Program-made: the position numbers and the translations under genes | The notes under the pieces: generated by a model | The model's input: only the letters and a program-made list of their open reading frames with translations | Database searches by the model: none | Told to the model about the DNA's origin: nothing | Part shown: piece after piece, positions 23,868-33,184 of the stretch | Numbering within the stretch: the stretch's first letter is position 1 | Layout of the letters: every line of letters starts with the position of its first letter | Assembly: GCA_964419335.1 (NCBI GenBank) | Contig: CAYQOX010000019.1 | Location: 14,858-78,857 of the forward strand | Direction of reading: 5' to 3' | Source of the DNA: CAYQOX01 sp964419335 | GTDB taxonomy: Bacteria > Hinthialibacterota > Hinthialibacteria > Hinthialibacterales > Hinthialibacteraceae | Length of the DNA: 64,000 nt

Positions 23868-24455
23868 ATGCGCATTATCGCGGGAAAATACAAAAACCGA
23901 AAAATTTTCACTCCGGAAGGAGAAACCACGCGGCCTTTGCTTGCGCGGGTGCGAAAATCGGTGCTTGACATATTGCATCCTCATTTCGAGGGGGTGCGTT
24001 TTTTGGATATGTATTGCGGAACCGGCATTATGTCCCTGGAAGCATTGAGCCGAGGAGCGAGTTTTGTAATGGGGATCGATCAGAATGAGGAAGCGTTAAG
24101 AGTCGCGCAACGGAATTTTGAGAAAATTTGTCCTGAAGATAATTATAGGCTGGTGCGGGGAGATGTTTTGCTTATGCTGCCGAAACTCGCCATGCATAAA
24201 AATGAGTTTCAGATTATAGGGATTACGCCACCGTTCGGTAAGGATTTGGCCAACCTGACGCTTGAGAAGTTAATTGAATGCCCAAATCTTTTTGGTGAAA
24301 ACACGGTAGTTTTTGCTCAGCATGAAGACTCGGAAGCGATTCAATTGAAATGGCCGCACTTAGAGCATATACGTACAAAGAACTATGGTCGCAATGTGTT
24401 TGAATTTTTCCTTCCTTGGGAAGAAAAGAAGATTACGAGTTATCCAACGTCTTAA
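23868..24455 (+). CDS. rsmD: 16S rRNA (guanine966-N2)-methyltransferase-like protein
   Basis: 195 residues, the normal RsmD length. It has MRIIAGKYKNRKI and TRPLLARVRKSVLDIL at the N-terminus and the AdoMet-binding loop FLDMYCGTGIMSLEALSRGA, which place it in the RsmD family that methylates G966 of 16S rRNA. The catalytic motif IV, usually DPPF/DPPY, reads GITPPFG here, with Thr in place of the Asp/Asn (residue 120). This could reduce or change activity, or be a sequencing error. GAGGG precedes the ATG. The last 23 bases overlap the convergent rdgB gene. Confidence 0.87.
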   Translation: MRIIAGKYKNRKIFTPEGETTRPLLARVRKSVLDILHPHFEGVRFLDMYCGTGIMSLEALSRGASFVMGIDQNEEALRVAQRNFEKICPEDNYRLVRGDVLLMLPKLAMHKNEFQIIGITPPFGKDLANLTLEKLIECPNLFGENTVVFAQHEDSEAIQLKWPHLEHIRTKNYGRNVFEFFLPWEEKKITSYPTS

Positions 24456-25047
24456 GAAATTCAGCCACAGCCCGTAAAGCTTTACCGCGGTGGCTGACTG
24501 CATGTTTTTGGCTGCTAGGAATTTCGGCAAATGTCTTTTTTAATTCCCGATAAAAGAAGATTGGGTCGTAGCCAAATCCCTCATCACCAAACGGTTTGCG
24601 GGTGATATGACCCTCGACAGTGTTCTGGGTGCGGAAGAGAATCTCATCCCCATCCGCGATTACGGCGGCGCAGACAAAACGAGCGGTGCGTTGTTCATTG
24701 GGCACGTTTTCCATTTCCGAGAGAACGCGTTCGATATTTTCTTGATCGGTTGAGTCTTCTCCTTTGGCGAAACGAGCCGAGTAGATTCCCGGGGCTTTGT
24801 TAAGTGCATCAATTTCCAGCCCAGAATCCTCTGCGAGGGTGAGTAATTTCGTATATTTCGAGGCAGCGCGGGCTTTAAGTTCAGCGTTTTCCATGAAAGA
24901 ATTGCCGTTTTCTTCTACATCTGGAACATTGGTAAAATCACGCAAGGTAATCACTTGCCAGTCAGACCCATCTAAGAGTTCGACAAGTTCCCTTTGTTTT
25001 TTCATATTTTTTGTTGCGATTAAAAGTGTACTATTCAACAATTTCAC
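24433..25047 (-). CDS. rdgB: RdgB/HAM1 family non-canonical purine NTP pyrophosphatase
   Basis: 204 residues from a GTG start at 25047. The family signatures are LLIATKNMKKQRE at the N-terminus, LTLAEDSGLEIDAL with the catalytic acids, GFGYDPIFF and VSHRGKAL near the C-terminus. The enzyme hydrolyses dITP/XTP and keeps deaminated purines out of DNA. The 3' end overlaps rsmD on the other strand. The ribosome-binding site is weak, which fits a modestly expressed housekeeping gene. Confidence 0.95.
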   Translation of the reverse strand: MKLLNSTLLIATKNMKKQRELVELLDGSDWQVITLRDFTNVPDVEENGNSFMENAELKARAASKYTKLLTLAEDSGLEIDALNKAPGIYSARFAKGEDSTDQENIERVLSEMENVPNEQRTARFVCAAVIADGDEILFRTQNTVEGHITRKPFGDEGFGYDPIFFYRELKKTFAEIPSSQKHAVSHRGKALRAVAEFLKTLDNS

Positions 25048-25105
25048 TTTCTTTTAATTCTTTGGTGTCACAATAGGATATAACGTTAGGACAATAAAAA
25101 GATTG

Positions 25106-25729
25106 TTATTTCACAAGCCGAGGAAACTTTCGAGCGGCACGAGGCCGTTTCATAATTTCAGTAAAGATAATACCGGTACGCATAGGATAACGTTCCGCTT
25201 GTTTCATCAAATTGACAAACGCGGGAGAATAGGCGCTAAGAATGGTTTGAGCCGCTTCTTGTTTCGTATATTGAGTAACCGGCTTTTTAGGCTTCTGAGC
25301 TTTTGGTTTTGGCTGTGAGGTAGAGGGTTTGGGTTTGGCTTTCGGTTGAGGTTTGGGTTGAGTTTTTGGTTGAGGCTCTTCCTCCACATACACCTCTTCG
25401 GCATCTAGAAACTCACGCGCCATTTTTTCCCAGAGGGTCTCTTCTTCGGTCGGCTTGTTAACCGGTTTTGGAGCGCCATATTTGGGCACATCAGGCTGGG
25501 ATTGACGGGGTTGGGATTGTGGAGGAACACGCCGCCACTCGGGTTCTGCCTCACTGGATTTCGGATAAGTGGGTGTGGGCGAGGCTTTTCTCGGTTCCCA
25601 TTCAGGAGGAGGAACTTCGCCATTTTCATCACGGGTTTCATCTTCATCGGTATTTTTGCGAAGCATGGTTGCAATCCCCTGAGCTAATACAATTAATACA
25701 AATATCAAAGCCGGAATCAGTTCTTCCAT
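25106..25729 (-). CDS. Single-pass membrane protein with proline-rich linker
   Basis: About 207 residues from the ATG at 25729. Residues 4-22 are a membrane helix (LIPALIFVLIVLAQGIATM). A long acidic and then Pro/Gln/Lys-rich low-complexity linker follows (repeats of the QPKPKP type). The C-terminal 45 residues are compact and basic (AFVNLMKQAERYPMRTGIIF, TEIMKRPRAARKF). This last motif recalls the EILGPPRALRP ending of hypothetical proteins in Planctomycetes and Firmicutes. Its function is unknown. It lies 58 bases downstream of rdgB and may be its own unit. Confidence 0.72.
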   Translation of the reverse strand: MEELIPALIFVLIVLAQGIATMLRKNTDEDETRDENGEVPPPEWEPRKASPTPTYPKSSEAEPEWRRVPPQSQPRQSQPDVPKYGAPKPVNKPTEEETLWEKMAREFLDAEEVYVEEEPQPKTQPKPQPKAKPKPSTSQPKPKAQKPKKPVTQYTKQEAAQTILSAYSPAFVNLMKQAERYPMRTGIIFTEIMKRPRAARKFPRLVK

Positions 25730-25900
25730 GGTTCTCTGCCCTCGTTGTTTTTTTATAGGATAGCACAAAAATGACTTTTTGCAGGGTTTTCTTTTCGTGA
25801 CTTAATCATGGATGTACTCTAGTTATAGTTTTGGTAAAAAGTGTTTAAAATAATTTCGCCTTCATCGTAGATATTTTAATTTTATCAGCAAGGTTCGTCC

Positions 25901-26638
25901 ATGAAAAAAATGGAAGTAATTCCACAAAATACGTTGGGAATCATCCCCGCGCGGGGAGGATCGAAGGGGCTTCCACGCAAGAATGTTCGGTTATTGGGAG
26001 GCATTCCATTAATCGCGCATACGATCCGGGCGGCGAAACAAAGCCATCTCGAGCACGTGGTTGTAACGACTGACGATCAGGAGATCGCTGAAACCTCAAG
26101 ACAATGGGGAGCGGAAGTGCCTTTTTTAAGACCGCCGGAATATTCACAGGATGAGAGTTCGTCGCTCTCGGTCTTGCTTCACACCTTGCGTTTTATGGAA
26201 GAAGAGGCGAATGATAGAGTGGATCATGTGGTTTTTTTGCAACCAACCTCTCCTTTTCGCACGGGTAAACATATTGATGAAGCCTTGAAGACCTATTTAT
26301 GTTCTGGGAAAACCTCATTGATCTCGGTTACCGACGTGGGTGAGTTTCATCCTTATTTTATGTTTCGATTGGAAGAGAGGAATGAATTGAAACCTTTGTA
26401 TTCTATGGAACATCGTCCTTTGCGGCGCCAGGATTTACCCTCTTATTACCGGATTAACGGCGCGATTTATATTACTCATCGGAGTTACTATCGCGAGTTA
26501 TCTATGGAGTCTGCGATTTTTGATTGGAACTCATTGAGTGCCTATGTCATGGATGCACCCAGTTCTGTCGATATTAATGATTATCTCGATTTTCAAAAGG
26601 CAGAGCTTATGCTACAACGAGGAGAGAGTGAACGATGA
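25901..26638 (+). CDS. neuA: Acylneuraminate cytidylyltransferase (CMP-nonulosonate synthetase)
   Basis: 245 residues. IIPARGGSKGLPRKNVRLL is the CTP-binding signature. VVVTTDDQEIAE, VVFLQPTSPFRTGKHIDEAL and YYRINGAIYITHRSYY are further family motifs. The enzyme activates a nine-carbon sugar (sialic, legionaminic or pseudaminic acid) with CMP; the sequence alone does not tell which. It overlaps neuC by four bases (ATGA), so the two are co-translated. The flagellin glycosyltransferase on the opposite strand suggests flagellin decoration as the use. Confidence 0.92.
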   Translation: MKKMEVIPQNTLGIIPARGGSKGLPRKNVRLLGGIPLIAHTIRAAKQSHLEHVVVTTDDQEIAETSRQWGAEVPFLRPPEYSQDESSSLSVLLHTLRFMEEEANDRVDHVVFLQPTSPFRTGKHIDEALKTYLCSGKTSLISVTDVGEFHPYFMFRLEERNELKPLYSMEHRPLRRQDLPSYYRINGAIYITHRSYYRELSMESAIFDWNSLSAYVMDAPSSVDINDYLDFQKAELMLQRGESER

Positions 26639-27789
26639 TCCGCGTCGTGGTCATTACAGGTACCCGTTCGGAGTATGGAATCCTCAAACCGGTCTTAGCA
26701 CGTATTTCCACGAGTAAGAATTTAGAGTTGCTACTTGTGGTGACAGGGATGCATCTTGCCCCTGAATACGGAGAAACGGTGAGAGAAATTGAAAGCGACG
26801 GATGGGAAATCGCGGCCAAGGTTGAAATGCAGTTAAGCAGCGACCGTTCTCCTGCGATGGCGAAAAGTCTTGGGATTGGGGTGTATGGTTTAACCCAGGA
26901 ATTAGAGCGCTTACTACCCGATATAACCTTGATTTTGGGGGACCGGATCGAAGCGTTTGCGGGAGCGACTGCAGGCTTATTTACACGTAGTGTGGTTGCG
27001 CATATCCATGGGGGTGAAGTGACACGGGGAGGTTGGGATGAATACATGCGGCACGCGATTACCAAACTGAGTCACATTCATTTTGCCGCAACCCAACAAA
27101 GCCGAGAGCGTATCATCCGCATGGGCGAAAATCCCAACTATGTGTATTTCAGTGGAACCCCAGGATTGGATGCGATACAGAATTATTCAGACTTCCCCCT
27201 TGAGAGGCTCTCCGAGAAAATCGGTTTCGAACTCCCCGAATGTTTTGGGTTATGGGTGCAGCATCCAGTGTCCAGCCATCCTGAAACGGCGTTGGCTGAA
27301 ATGCGAGAAACCTATCAGGCTTTAGAAGAATCGAACATAGACTGCCTTCAAATTTATCCAAATGCCGATGCCGGCAGCCGCTCCATGATCGAGGAAATTA
27401 AAACATGGCAGAGACAAAGAGGTTGGAAAGCGTTGGTCACCGTATCGCGTGAGGTATATTGTAATCTGCTGAAGCGTTGTGCGGTATTGGTGGGGAATTC
27501 CAGTTCAGGAATCATCGATGCTCCGGCTTTTGGAGTCCCGGTAGTCAATATCGGAGAGCGGCAGCAATACCGGGAGCGTGCCGAAAATGTACTAGACGCC
27601 GAGCCCCGGCGGGAATCGATAAAAAAAGCCTTGCAGCGCGCCTTGTATGACGAGGGCTTTCTCAAGCAATGTCGAGCATGTCAAAATCCTTATGGTGATG
27701 GGAAAGCGGCTGAGAGGATCGTGAATGTTTTGGAGAGGATCGATTTAAAAAATGCGATCGAGGAAAAAGGAATAATGCATTCAACTTAG
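26635..27789 (+). CDS. neuC: UDP-N-acetylglucosamine 2-epimerase (hydrolysing) / NeuC type
   Basis: 384 residues, the length expected for NeuC. VVVITGTRSEYGILKPVLARI starts the epimerase fold. DITLILGDRIEAFAGATAGL, HIHGGEVTRGGWDEYMRHAI and GNSSSGIIDAPAFGVPVVNI are the standard active-site segments. It makes ManNAc (or a diacetamido relative) from a UDP-sugar for nonulosonate synthesis. It overlaps neuA and ends one base before the convergent glycosyltransferase gene. The nonulosonate synthase (NeuB type) is not in the window. Confidence 0.9.
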   Translation: MIRVVVITGTRSEYGILKPVLARISTSKNLELLLVVTGMHLAPEYGETVREIESDGWEIAAKVEMQLSSDRSPAMAKSLGIGVYGLTQELERLLPDITLILGDRIEAFAGATAGLFTRSVVAHIHGGEVTRGGWDEYMRHAITKLSHIHFAATQQSRERIIRMGENPNYVYFSGTPGLDAIQNYSDFPLERLSEKIGFELPECFGLWVQHPVSSHPETALAEMRETYQALEESNIDCLQIYPNADAGSRSMIEEIKTWQRQRGWKALVTVSREVYCNLLKRCAVLVGNSSSGIIDAPAFGVPVVNIGERQQYRERAENVLDAEPRRESIKKALQRALYDEGFLKQCRACQNPYGDGKAAERIVNVLERIDLKNAIEEKGIMHST

Positions 27790-27790
27790 A

Positions 27791-29632
27791 TTAATGAGGT
27801 TTATGATCGGCGGCTTCTTGGTAGAGGGGGATAAACGATTCACAGGATGATTGAATGGCGGTGAAATAAGCCTGGTAATGTTGGCGTAATTCGTCGTGAG
27901 AAGTATAAGCGGGATCCCAAAATCCTGGACGACTGATTTCAACCATGAGACGCTCCAAGGCACTTTGGAGAACGTGATATATTTTGTACCCATCTTCAAT
28001 TTGTTGCCGTAGTTCTTTCAACTCATCGAGGTTTTGAGATTCATTCTTGCATTTCTGTAAGCCCTGAATGGAAAGAGCATGGCAATAATTTAAATGCTTA
28101 ATAATCTCTCTTATGTCTCTCTCGAGCTGGCTGTAATTCTTAGGAGTAAATTTCACCGGTGGCAACAGCGGTTCTTGAATCGCGTTTGGTTGCATTGGCT
28201 CTAGGGTATCCTGTAAGGGGGCGATCTTGGTTCCTGCGATTTTTGCCCCGCCTTCACTGCAATCATAGCAAGTCCGACCGCTTTGCTGGATGAGCGTTTC
28301 CAACAAACGAAGCGCTTCATAAAAAGTGGCAATCGTCGGATAGGACTTCCCGTCGATTCCCTCCACGGTGAGGGTCGATACCGTGTCTTGCGCTTCTCCA
28401 CGTAGGTAAGTCAAGGATTGTTGGCTCGGAGTGAAATAAGTGTGAGAGAATAAGGCAGAACCGCTTGCATGGGAGACGCCGCTTTGATCCGAAAAACACA
28501 AATCCAAGCCCATAAAGAGGATGGGATTGCAACCCATGTGTACCGCAACGTTAAAGGCGGCTAAAGCGACGTTATTGCTCAAGGGGAGATGATCTTCCGG
28601 GGTGAGTTGATAATTGGAGAGATGTTGGTGAAGAGCATTGTTGCGATGGGGCAGCCAAACATGAGGTGGAGAAAAGAGCGAAGGAATGGTCGGAATGATT
28701 TGTGGATCAAACGCGAGAAGAGGTGGAGAATCCATATTCAGGTTTTGGAAATGATGTGCATTACGCTGGGTAGGATCCTTGCTGACGACACAGTGGGGAA
28801 AGATCCCTTGATCAAGCAGAATGCGCAGACTGGTATCGACAGCGATCAACCAAGCCCGATTTTGCAATGAATGGAGTTGATCCAAATTATTATCGAGCGA
28901 AGGTCCGGCAGCGACAATAATGGCCGGCTGGTTAATTTTACTGTTCTTGATTGCACGAGGAAAAATCGTATGAGGCAACCTAGGGAGGTTACGGATCATA
29001 TTGGCTTGGCAGAGAGCACCCATTTCTGCCATGTGCCGTAGCATATTTTCTTTGGTATGCATAATCTTTTCTAATTCGGCGCGAATGGAAGTTAAAACCT
29101 GGCGGGGATAAAGTTGGGAAAACGGTAGGGTGATAACCTGAAGATCTTCGGCGAGGAGTGTTTCCATGTGTTGAGACAAGGCTTGGTGAAATAAGTCGTA
29201 ATTAGATCCCAAGATAAGGTTCAAAGAAATATGGGAAGGCCATTGACAAAAATCAACACAGGATAAGGATTGTTCGAACAAGCGGGCTTCAGGTTCTATT
29301 ACAATGACGGATGTGAGTTGGCGGGCATGTTTTTTTATGTAGTTAAAAATGTGATACCCCATTCCCCATCCAAGAAAAATGAGGAGCGAGCCGGAGGGAG
29401 GGGATAAGCTAGAAGCCCAACGCTGGGCTTCGTTTTGGGGATCATAACGACTATGGATGGGCTTCCATTGATCTGGGCACTTGACCAGGGCGGTAAGCAA
29501 ACCACAGCGGCTGGTATCGATTTGTATATCCTCGAAAAGTGGAGGCCATACTTGATTTTCAAGTTGCTCACGCGTATGTGGGAAATTCTGAGCAAGCCAT
29601 TGTTCATTGTCCCGACGCGGATCTTTCTTCAT
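27791..29632 (-). CDS. Maf-type (motility-associated factor) flagellin glycosyltransferase
   Basis: 613 residues. The signature IIVAAGPSLDNNLDQL and the surrounding MptE-like fold (LIAVDTSLRILLDQGI, ILFMGLDLCFSD) mark the Maf/DUF115 family. Members transfer pseudaminic or legionaminic acid to flagellin in the cytoplasm. NeuA and NeuC are encoded on the other strand and end one base away, so the nonulosonate supply and the transferase are neighbours. The start ATG lies nine bases after lepA stops, so read-through from lepA is likely. Family assignment is strong; the flagellin partner is inferred. Confidence 0.92.
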   Translation of the reverse strand: MKKDPRRDNEQWLAQNFPHTREQLENQVWPPLFEDIQIDTSRCGLLTALVKCPDQWKPIHSRYDPQNEAQRWASSLSPPSGSLLIFLGWGMGYHIFNYIKKHARQLTSVIVIEPEARLFEQSLSCVDFCQWPSHISLNLILGSNYDLFHQALSQHMETLLAEDLQVITLPFSQLYPRQVLTSIRAELEKIMHTKENMLRHMAEMGALCQANMIRNLPRLPHTIFPRAIKNSKINQPAIIVAAGPSLDNNLDQLHSLQNRAWLIAVDTSLRILLDQGIFPHCVVSKDPTQRNAHHFQNLNMDSPPLLAFDPQIIPTIPSLFSPPHVWLPHRNNALHQHLSNYQLTPEDHLPLSNNVALAAFNVAVHMGCNPILFMGLDLCFSDQSGVSHASGSALFSHTYFTPSQQSLTYLRGEAQDTVSTLTVEGIDGKSYPTIATFYEALRLLETLIQQSGRTCYDCSEGGAKIAGTKIAPLQDTLEPMQPNAIQEPLLPPVKFTPKNYSQLERDIREIIKHLNYCHALSIQGLQKCKNESQNLDELKELRQQIEDGYKIYHVLQSALERLMVEISRPGFWDPAYTSHDELRQHYQAYFTAIQSSCESFIPLYQEAADHKPH

Positions 29633-29641
29633 AGAGTCACT

Positions 29642-31432
29642 CTAAATGTCAAGAATCGCCATAAAGGCTTCTTGGGGGAGTTCCACATTCCCCACATTTT
29701 TCATGCGCCGTTTTCCTTCACGCTGGCGTTCCAGCAGTTTGCGTTTACGGGTGATATCTCCCCCGTAACATTTGGAAGTCACGTTCTTGCGCAATGCCTT
29801 CACGGTCTCGCGAGCGATAATCTTAGAACCGACGGCGGCTTGGATCGCTACGTCAAACTGCTGACGGGGAACCACTTGGCGTAATTTTTCTGCCAGCGAT
29901 TTTCCCTTTTGATAAGCCTTATCGCGGTGGGTAATTACCGAAAGAGCATCGACCTGCTCACCATTCAAGAGCATATCCAATTTTACCAAGGGGCCTGAGC
30001 GGTATTCCAAAAATTCATAATCAAATGAAGCATACCCCCGAGAGATGGATTTCAGTTTATCATAAAAATCTAAAATCACCTCGGCCAAGGGGTATTCAAA
30101 GCGCATCAAAACCCGATCGGTACCTAGGAATTCCATCCCTTTATCGATGCCACGCCGATCGATGGAGAGTTTCATAATTCCACCGATATAGTCAGGATGG
30201 GTGATGATGGTGGCCGAAATGAAAGGTTCACGAATATCTTCAGTCAGGTTTGGTGGAGGTAGTTCGAGCGGGGTTTCCACCATAAGGTTTTCACCTTCGG
30301 AAGTATTTACTTCGTAGGAAACATTGGGAGCCGTGGTGATAAGAGAAAGGCCATACTCACGTTCCAAACGTTCCTGGATGACTTCCATATGTAACATTCC
30401 CAAAAAGCCGCAGCGAAAACCGAACCCCAGGGCAGCGGAAGATTCAGGCTCATAATGAAAGGCCGAATCGTTGAGAGCGAGTTTGTCTAAACTCTTGCGC
30501 AAGTCTTCATATTGTCCCGTCGAGATCGGATAAAGACCGCAAAAGACCATACTGTTTGGAGGTTTGTAGCCGGGTAATGGTTTTACGGCGGCATTCTTCT
30601 TTGTATGGGTAAAGGTATCGCCTATGTGAACGTCTGAAACATCACGAATTCCGGCGATGATATACCCCACCTCGCCGGTCTGGAGTTCATCGACCTTCAT
30701 CCGTTTAGGCTCGAGAATGCCCAATTCTTCGATTTCATATTCCTCCTGATTATGCATAGCGAGAATCTCATCCCTGACTCTGAAAGAACCATCCACCACC
30801 CGGACGTAAGCAATGGCGCCGCGATACATATCATACATACTATCGAAAATCATAGCCCGGGAGGGAGAATGGGGATCCCCTTTGGGAGGAGGCACACGAT
30901 GGATAATGGCTTCAAGAATTTCTTTCACACCTTTGCCATTTTTCGCACTGGCGAAAATAATTTCTTCATCGGTGCTGCCAATAATTTCATGGATTTGACC
31001 TTTGACTTTCTCAGGATCTGCGTTCGGGAGATCAATTTTGTTAATAACGGGGATGATTTCGAGATCCTGCTCTAAGGCTTTGTAAAGATTGGCCACGGTT
31101 TGCGCTTCGACTCCTTGGGCCGCATCCACCACCAAAATCGCCCCTTCACAAGCCGCAAGGGCGCGTGAGACTTCATAAGTAAAATCCACATGCCCAGGCG
31201 TGTCGATCAGGTTGAGCTGGTAACGTTCTCCGTCATCGGCATTGTAAAAAACTCGCACAGCCTGTGCTTTGATCGTGATTCCGCGCTCACGTTCAAGGTC
31301 CATACTATCGAGAAATTGATCGCGCATTTCACGACCGGACACACTATTAGTGCATTCCAAGATGCGATCTGCAAGCGTGCTTTTGCCATGATCAATATGA
31401 GCAATGATAGAAAAATTACGTATCTTTTTCAT
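29642..31432 (-). CDS. lepA: Elongation factor 4 (LepA) GTPase
   Basis: 596 residues, the full length of LepA. The G-domain motifs are IIAHIDHGKSTLADRIL (G1), ERGITIKAQ (G2), DTPGHVDFTYEVSRAL (G3) and INKIDLPNAD (G4). LepA's unique C-terminal motif ITRKRKLLERQREGKRRMK is intact. LepA is a ribosome-associated translation factor. The 3' end is nine bases before the Maf gene. No dedicated terminator separates them. Confidence 0.98.
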   Translation of the reverse strand: MKKIRNFSIIAHIDHGKSTLADRILECTNSVSGREMRDQFLDSMDLERERGITIKAQAVRVFYNADDGERYQLNLIDTPGHVDFTYEVSRALAACEGAILVVDAAQGVEAQTVANLYKALEQDLEIIPVINKIDLPNADPEKVKGQIHEIIGSTDEEIIFASAKNGKGVKEILEAIIHRVPPPKGDPHSPSRAMIFDSMYDMYRGAIAYVRVVDGSFRVRDEILAMHNQEEYEIEELGILEPKRMKVDELQTGEVGYIIAGIRDVSDVHIGDTFTHTKKNAAVKPLPGYKPPNSMVFCGLYPISTGQYEDLRKSLDKLALNDSAFHYEPESSAALGFGFRCGFLGMLHMEVIQERLEREYGLSLITTAPNVSYEVNTSEGENLMVETPLELPPPNLTEDIREPFISATIITHPDYIGGIMKLSIDRRGIDKGMEFLGTDRVLMRFEYPLAEVILDFYDKLKSISRGYASFDYEFLEYRSGPLVKLDMLLNGEQVDALSVITHRDKAYQKGKSLAEKLRQVVPRQQFDVAIQAAVGSKIIARETVKALRKNVTSKCYGGDITRKRKLLERQREGKRRMKNVGNVELPQEAFMAILDI

Positions 31433-31742
31433 AAGTTGCGTATTGTATTATCCTTTAATAAGGGAACTAGTTTACGAGATTGGACGACATAAAGATTAAC
31501 TTGTTAGATGACATAAGGTTGAAGAAAGTATTCTATTTCTTCTACATTACAAGTATAGAGTATTATACTTGAGTTTTTTAAAAGTTCGGATAGTAATGCT
31601 TGGATTCGATTATTTTTTCGAGTCCTCCTCTGGACAAAGGATAAAATAAACATTGCATTGACGACCTCCTATTCTTGCTATCATTTTGCGGTTTTTTTTG
31701 TACAATATAAAAAAACTTAATCTAAAAAAAGGAGCTATCAGA
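31433..31742. other. Divergent intergenic region between lepA and the aldo/keto reductase
   Basis: 310 bases, AT-rich. An inverted repeat CAAGTATA-GAGTAT-TATACTTG lies at 31550-31571, followed by AGTTTTTT on the plus strand. It can act as a terminator or an operator. A TTGACG...TATCAT pair with only 15 bases between (31658-31684) could serve the reductase gene, weakly. Confidence 0.45.
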
Positions 31743-32648
31743 ATGAGCCATCCAAATCGTCGTACATTTATGAAACAAACTGCTTTAGGTGCGGGTGCCC
31801 TAGCCGGTTATCCCCTTATGGCGCGTGCTGCCCAGGGAGATAGTGCAACGGATCACGTCGAATTGGGAGCGAGTGGGATCAAAGTTCCCCATGTTGCCAT
31901 AGGAACCGGTCTTCGAGGATTCCGTCGTTCTTCGGCACAAACGCGCGCAGGGTTTGAATCGTTCAAGAAACTCATCCGTTATGGAATCGAAAACGGTCTA
32001 ACGTTTATTGATATGGCTGACCTATACGGATCACACTCCTATGTGAAATATGCTTTGGAAGGCATGGATATCAAGCGCGAGGATCTCACCTTACTGACCA
32101 AGATTTGGTTTCGTCCCGGTCCTGGTTTTGAATCATCGCAAAATGCCAAACCGAAGGTCGAACGTTTCTTGCAAGAAGTTGGATCCGACTATCTCGATGT
32201 TTGTTTGATCCATTGTTTGGGAAACGCGAACTGGGTCAGTGAACTAGAAGAAATGCGTGCAAGTATGAAGGAACTAAAGGATGAAGGAAAAGTCCGGGCG
32301 ATCGGTTGTTCTTGCCATGATTTTGGCGCATTGAAAGTGGCCGCAGAAGATCCCTGGGTCGATGTCATTTTTGCCCGGATTAACAATAAAGCCGTCAAAA
32401 TGGATGTCAACAAAGAGGAAGATGTAGAAAAGGTGGCGGCGGTTCTAAAAAAAGCCCGATCGAATGGCAAAGGTGTCGTCGGTATGAAAATTTATGGTGA
32501 AGGGCAGCTCACCAGTGAAGAGCAAAAAGACGCCTCTCTTCATTATGTGTGGGATAATAATCTTATCGATGCGATGACGATCGGCTTTGAGAAAACCGAA
32601 CAAATTGACGATACGATCAACCACTTAACGAGAGTGTTACGTGCTTAA
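31743..32648 (+). CDS. Tat-exported aldo/keto reductase
   Basis: 301 residues from the ATG at 31743, chosen because AAAGGAGC lies nine bases before it; an upstream in-frame start exists. The first 35 residues are a Tat signal (NRRTFMKQTALGAGALAG). The barrel has the catalytic tetrad: TFIDMADLYGSHS (Asp and Tyr), LTKIWFR (Lys) and VCLIHCLG (His). EELKDEGKVRAIGCSCHD continues the family pattern. The NADP-binding C-terminus (IDAMTIGFEKTEQI) is present. The substrate is unknown, probably a sugar-like carbonyl in the periplasm. A bidirectional terminator shared with rplL follows. Confidence 0.9.
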   Translation: MSHPNRRTFMKQTALGAGALAGYPLMARAAQGDSATDHVELGASGIKVPHVAIGTGLRGFRRSSAQTRAGFESFKKLIRYGIENGLTFIDMADLYGSHSYVKYALEGMDIKREDLTLLTKIWFRPGPGFESSQNAKPKVERFLQEVGSDYLDVCLIHCLGNANWVSELEEMRASMKELKDEGKVRAIGCSCHDFGALKVAAEDPWVDVIFARINNKAVKMDVNKEEDVEKVAAVLKKARSNGKGVVGMKIYGEGQLTSEEQKDASLHYVWDNNLIDAMTIGFEKTEQIDDTINHLTRVLRA

Positions 32649-32672
32649 GTAAGCGCCAAGAATAAGGAATAA

Positions 32673-32715
32673 AAAAGGAGAGAATCCCAAACAGAGTGGT
32701 GGGTTCTCTCCTTTT
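32673..32715. terminator. Shared terminator of the aldo/keto reductase and rplL
   Basis: AAAAGGAGAGAA plus CCC pairs with GGG plus TTCTCTCCTTTT with a single bulge, giving a stem of more than 12 bp. T-runs follow on both strands, and it lies between the convergent genes. Confidence 0.88.
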
Positions 32716-32739
32716 GTCTTTGTGAAGAATAGCGTGAAT

Positions 32740-33123
32740 TTACTTGATTTCGACTGTTCCGCCCATTTCTTCGATCTTAGACTTAATTTCTTCGGCTTCT
32801 TCCTTGGTGGCGCCTTCTTTAATGGGTTTCGGGACGTTGTCTACTAATTCTTTGGCTTCTTTAAGACCCAAGCTGGTGATTTCTCTCACCACTTTAATGA
32901 CCTTGATCTTTTGTGAACCAGCGTCAGAGAGTACGGCATCAAATTCAGTCTTTTCTTCTTCTTGGGCTTCGGCTTCACCACCACCAGCCATGGGCATACC
33001 CGCCATGGGCATAGCGGCGGTAACACCAAAACGTTCTTCAAATTCATCCGCTAATTCTTTTGCTTCGAGCAAAGTAAGATTACCAATCGACTCGAGAATT
33101 GCTTCAATTTTTTCGCTAGCCAT
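32740..33123 (-). CDS. rplL: Large ribosomal subunit protein bL12 (L7/L12)
   Basis: 127 residues. The N-terminal dimer helix, the flexible Met/Ala/Gly-rich hinge (MPMAGMPMAGGGEAEAQE) and the C-terminal domain (KIKVIKVVREITSLGLKEA, AKELVDNVPKPIKEG) are all typical. It forms the stalk and recruits GTPases. It lies 61 bases after rplJ and ends the ribosomal-protein cluster before a terminator. Confidence 0.98.
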   Translation of the reverse strand: MASEKIEAILESIGNLTLLEAKELADEFEERFGVTAAMPMAGMPMAGGGEAEAQEEEKTEFDAVLSDAGSQKIKVIKVVREITSLGLKEAKELVDNVPKPIKEGATKEEAEEIKSKIEEMGGTVEIK

Positions 33124-33184
33124 TGTTTTTCTCCTTGTTTACAAATTAATAATTTTTGACAATTTTTTTATCCAAAGGCAAAGT

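Noticed and set aside
25207..25404. Repeat-rich Pro/Lys frame as a separate gene
   Set aside because: It is an alternate frame of the proline-rich linker of the membrane-protein gene.
31550..31571. Inverted repeat CAAGTATA/TATACTTG as a regulatory site
   Set aside because: AT-rich symmetry alone in a divergent spacer is not enough; kept only as a note on the intergenic entry.
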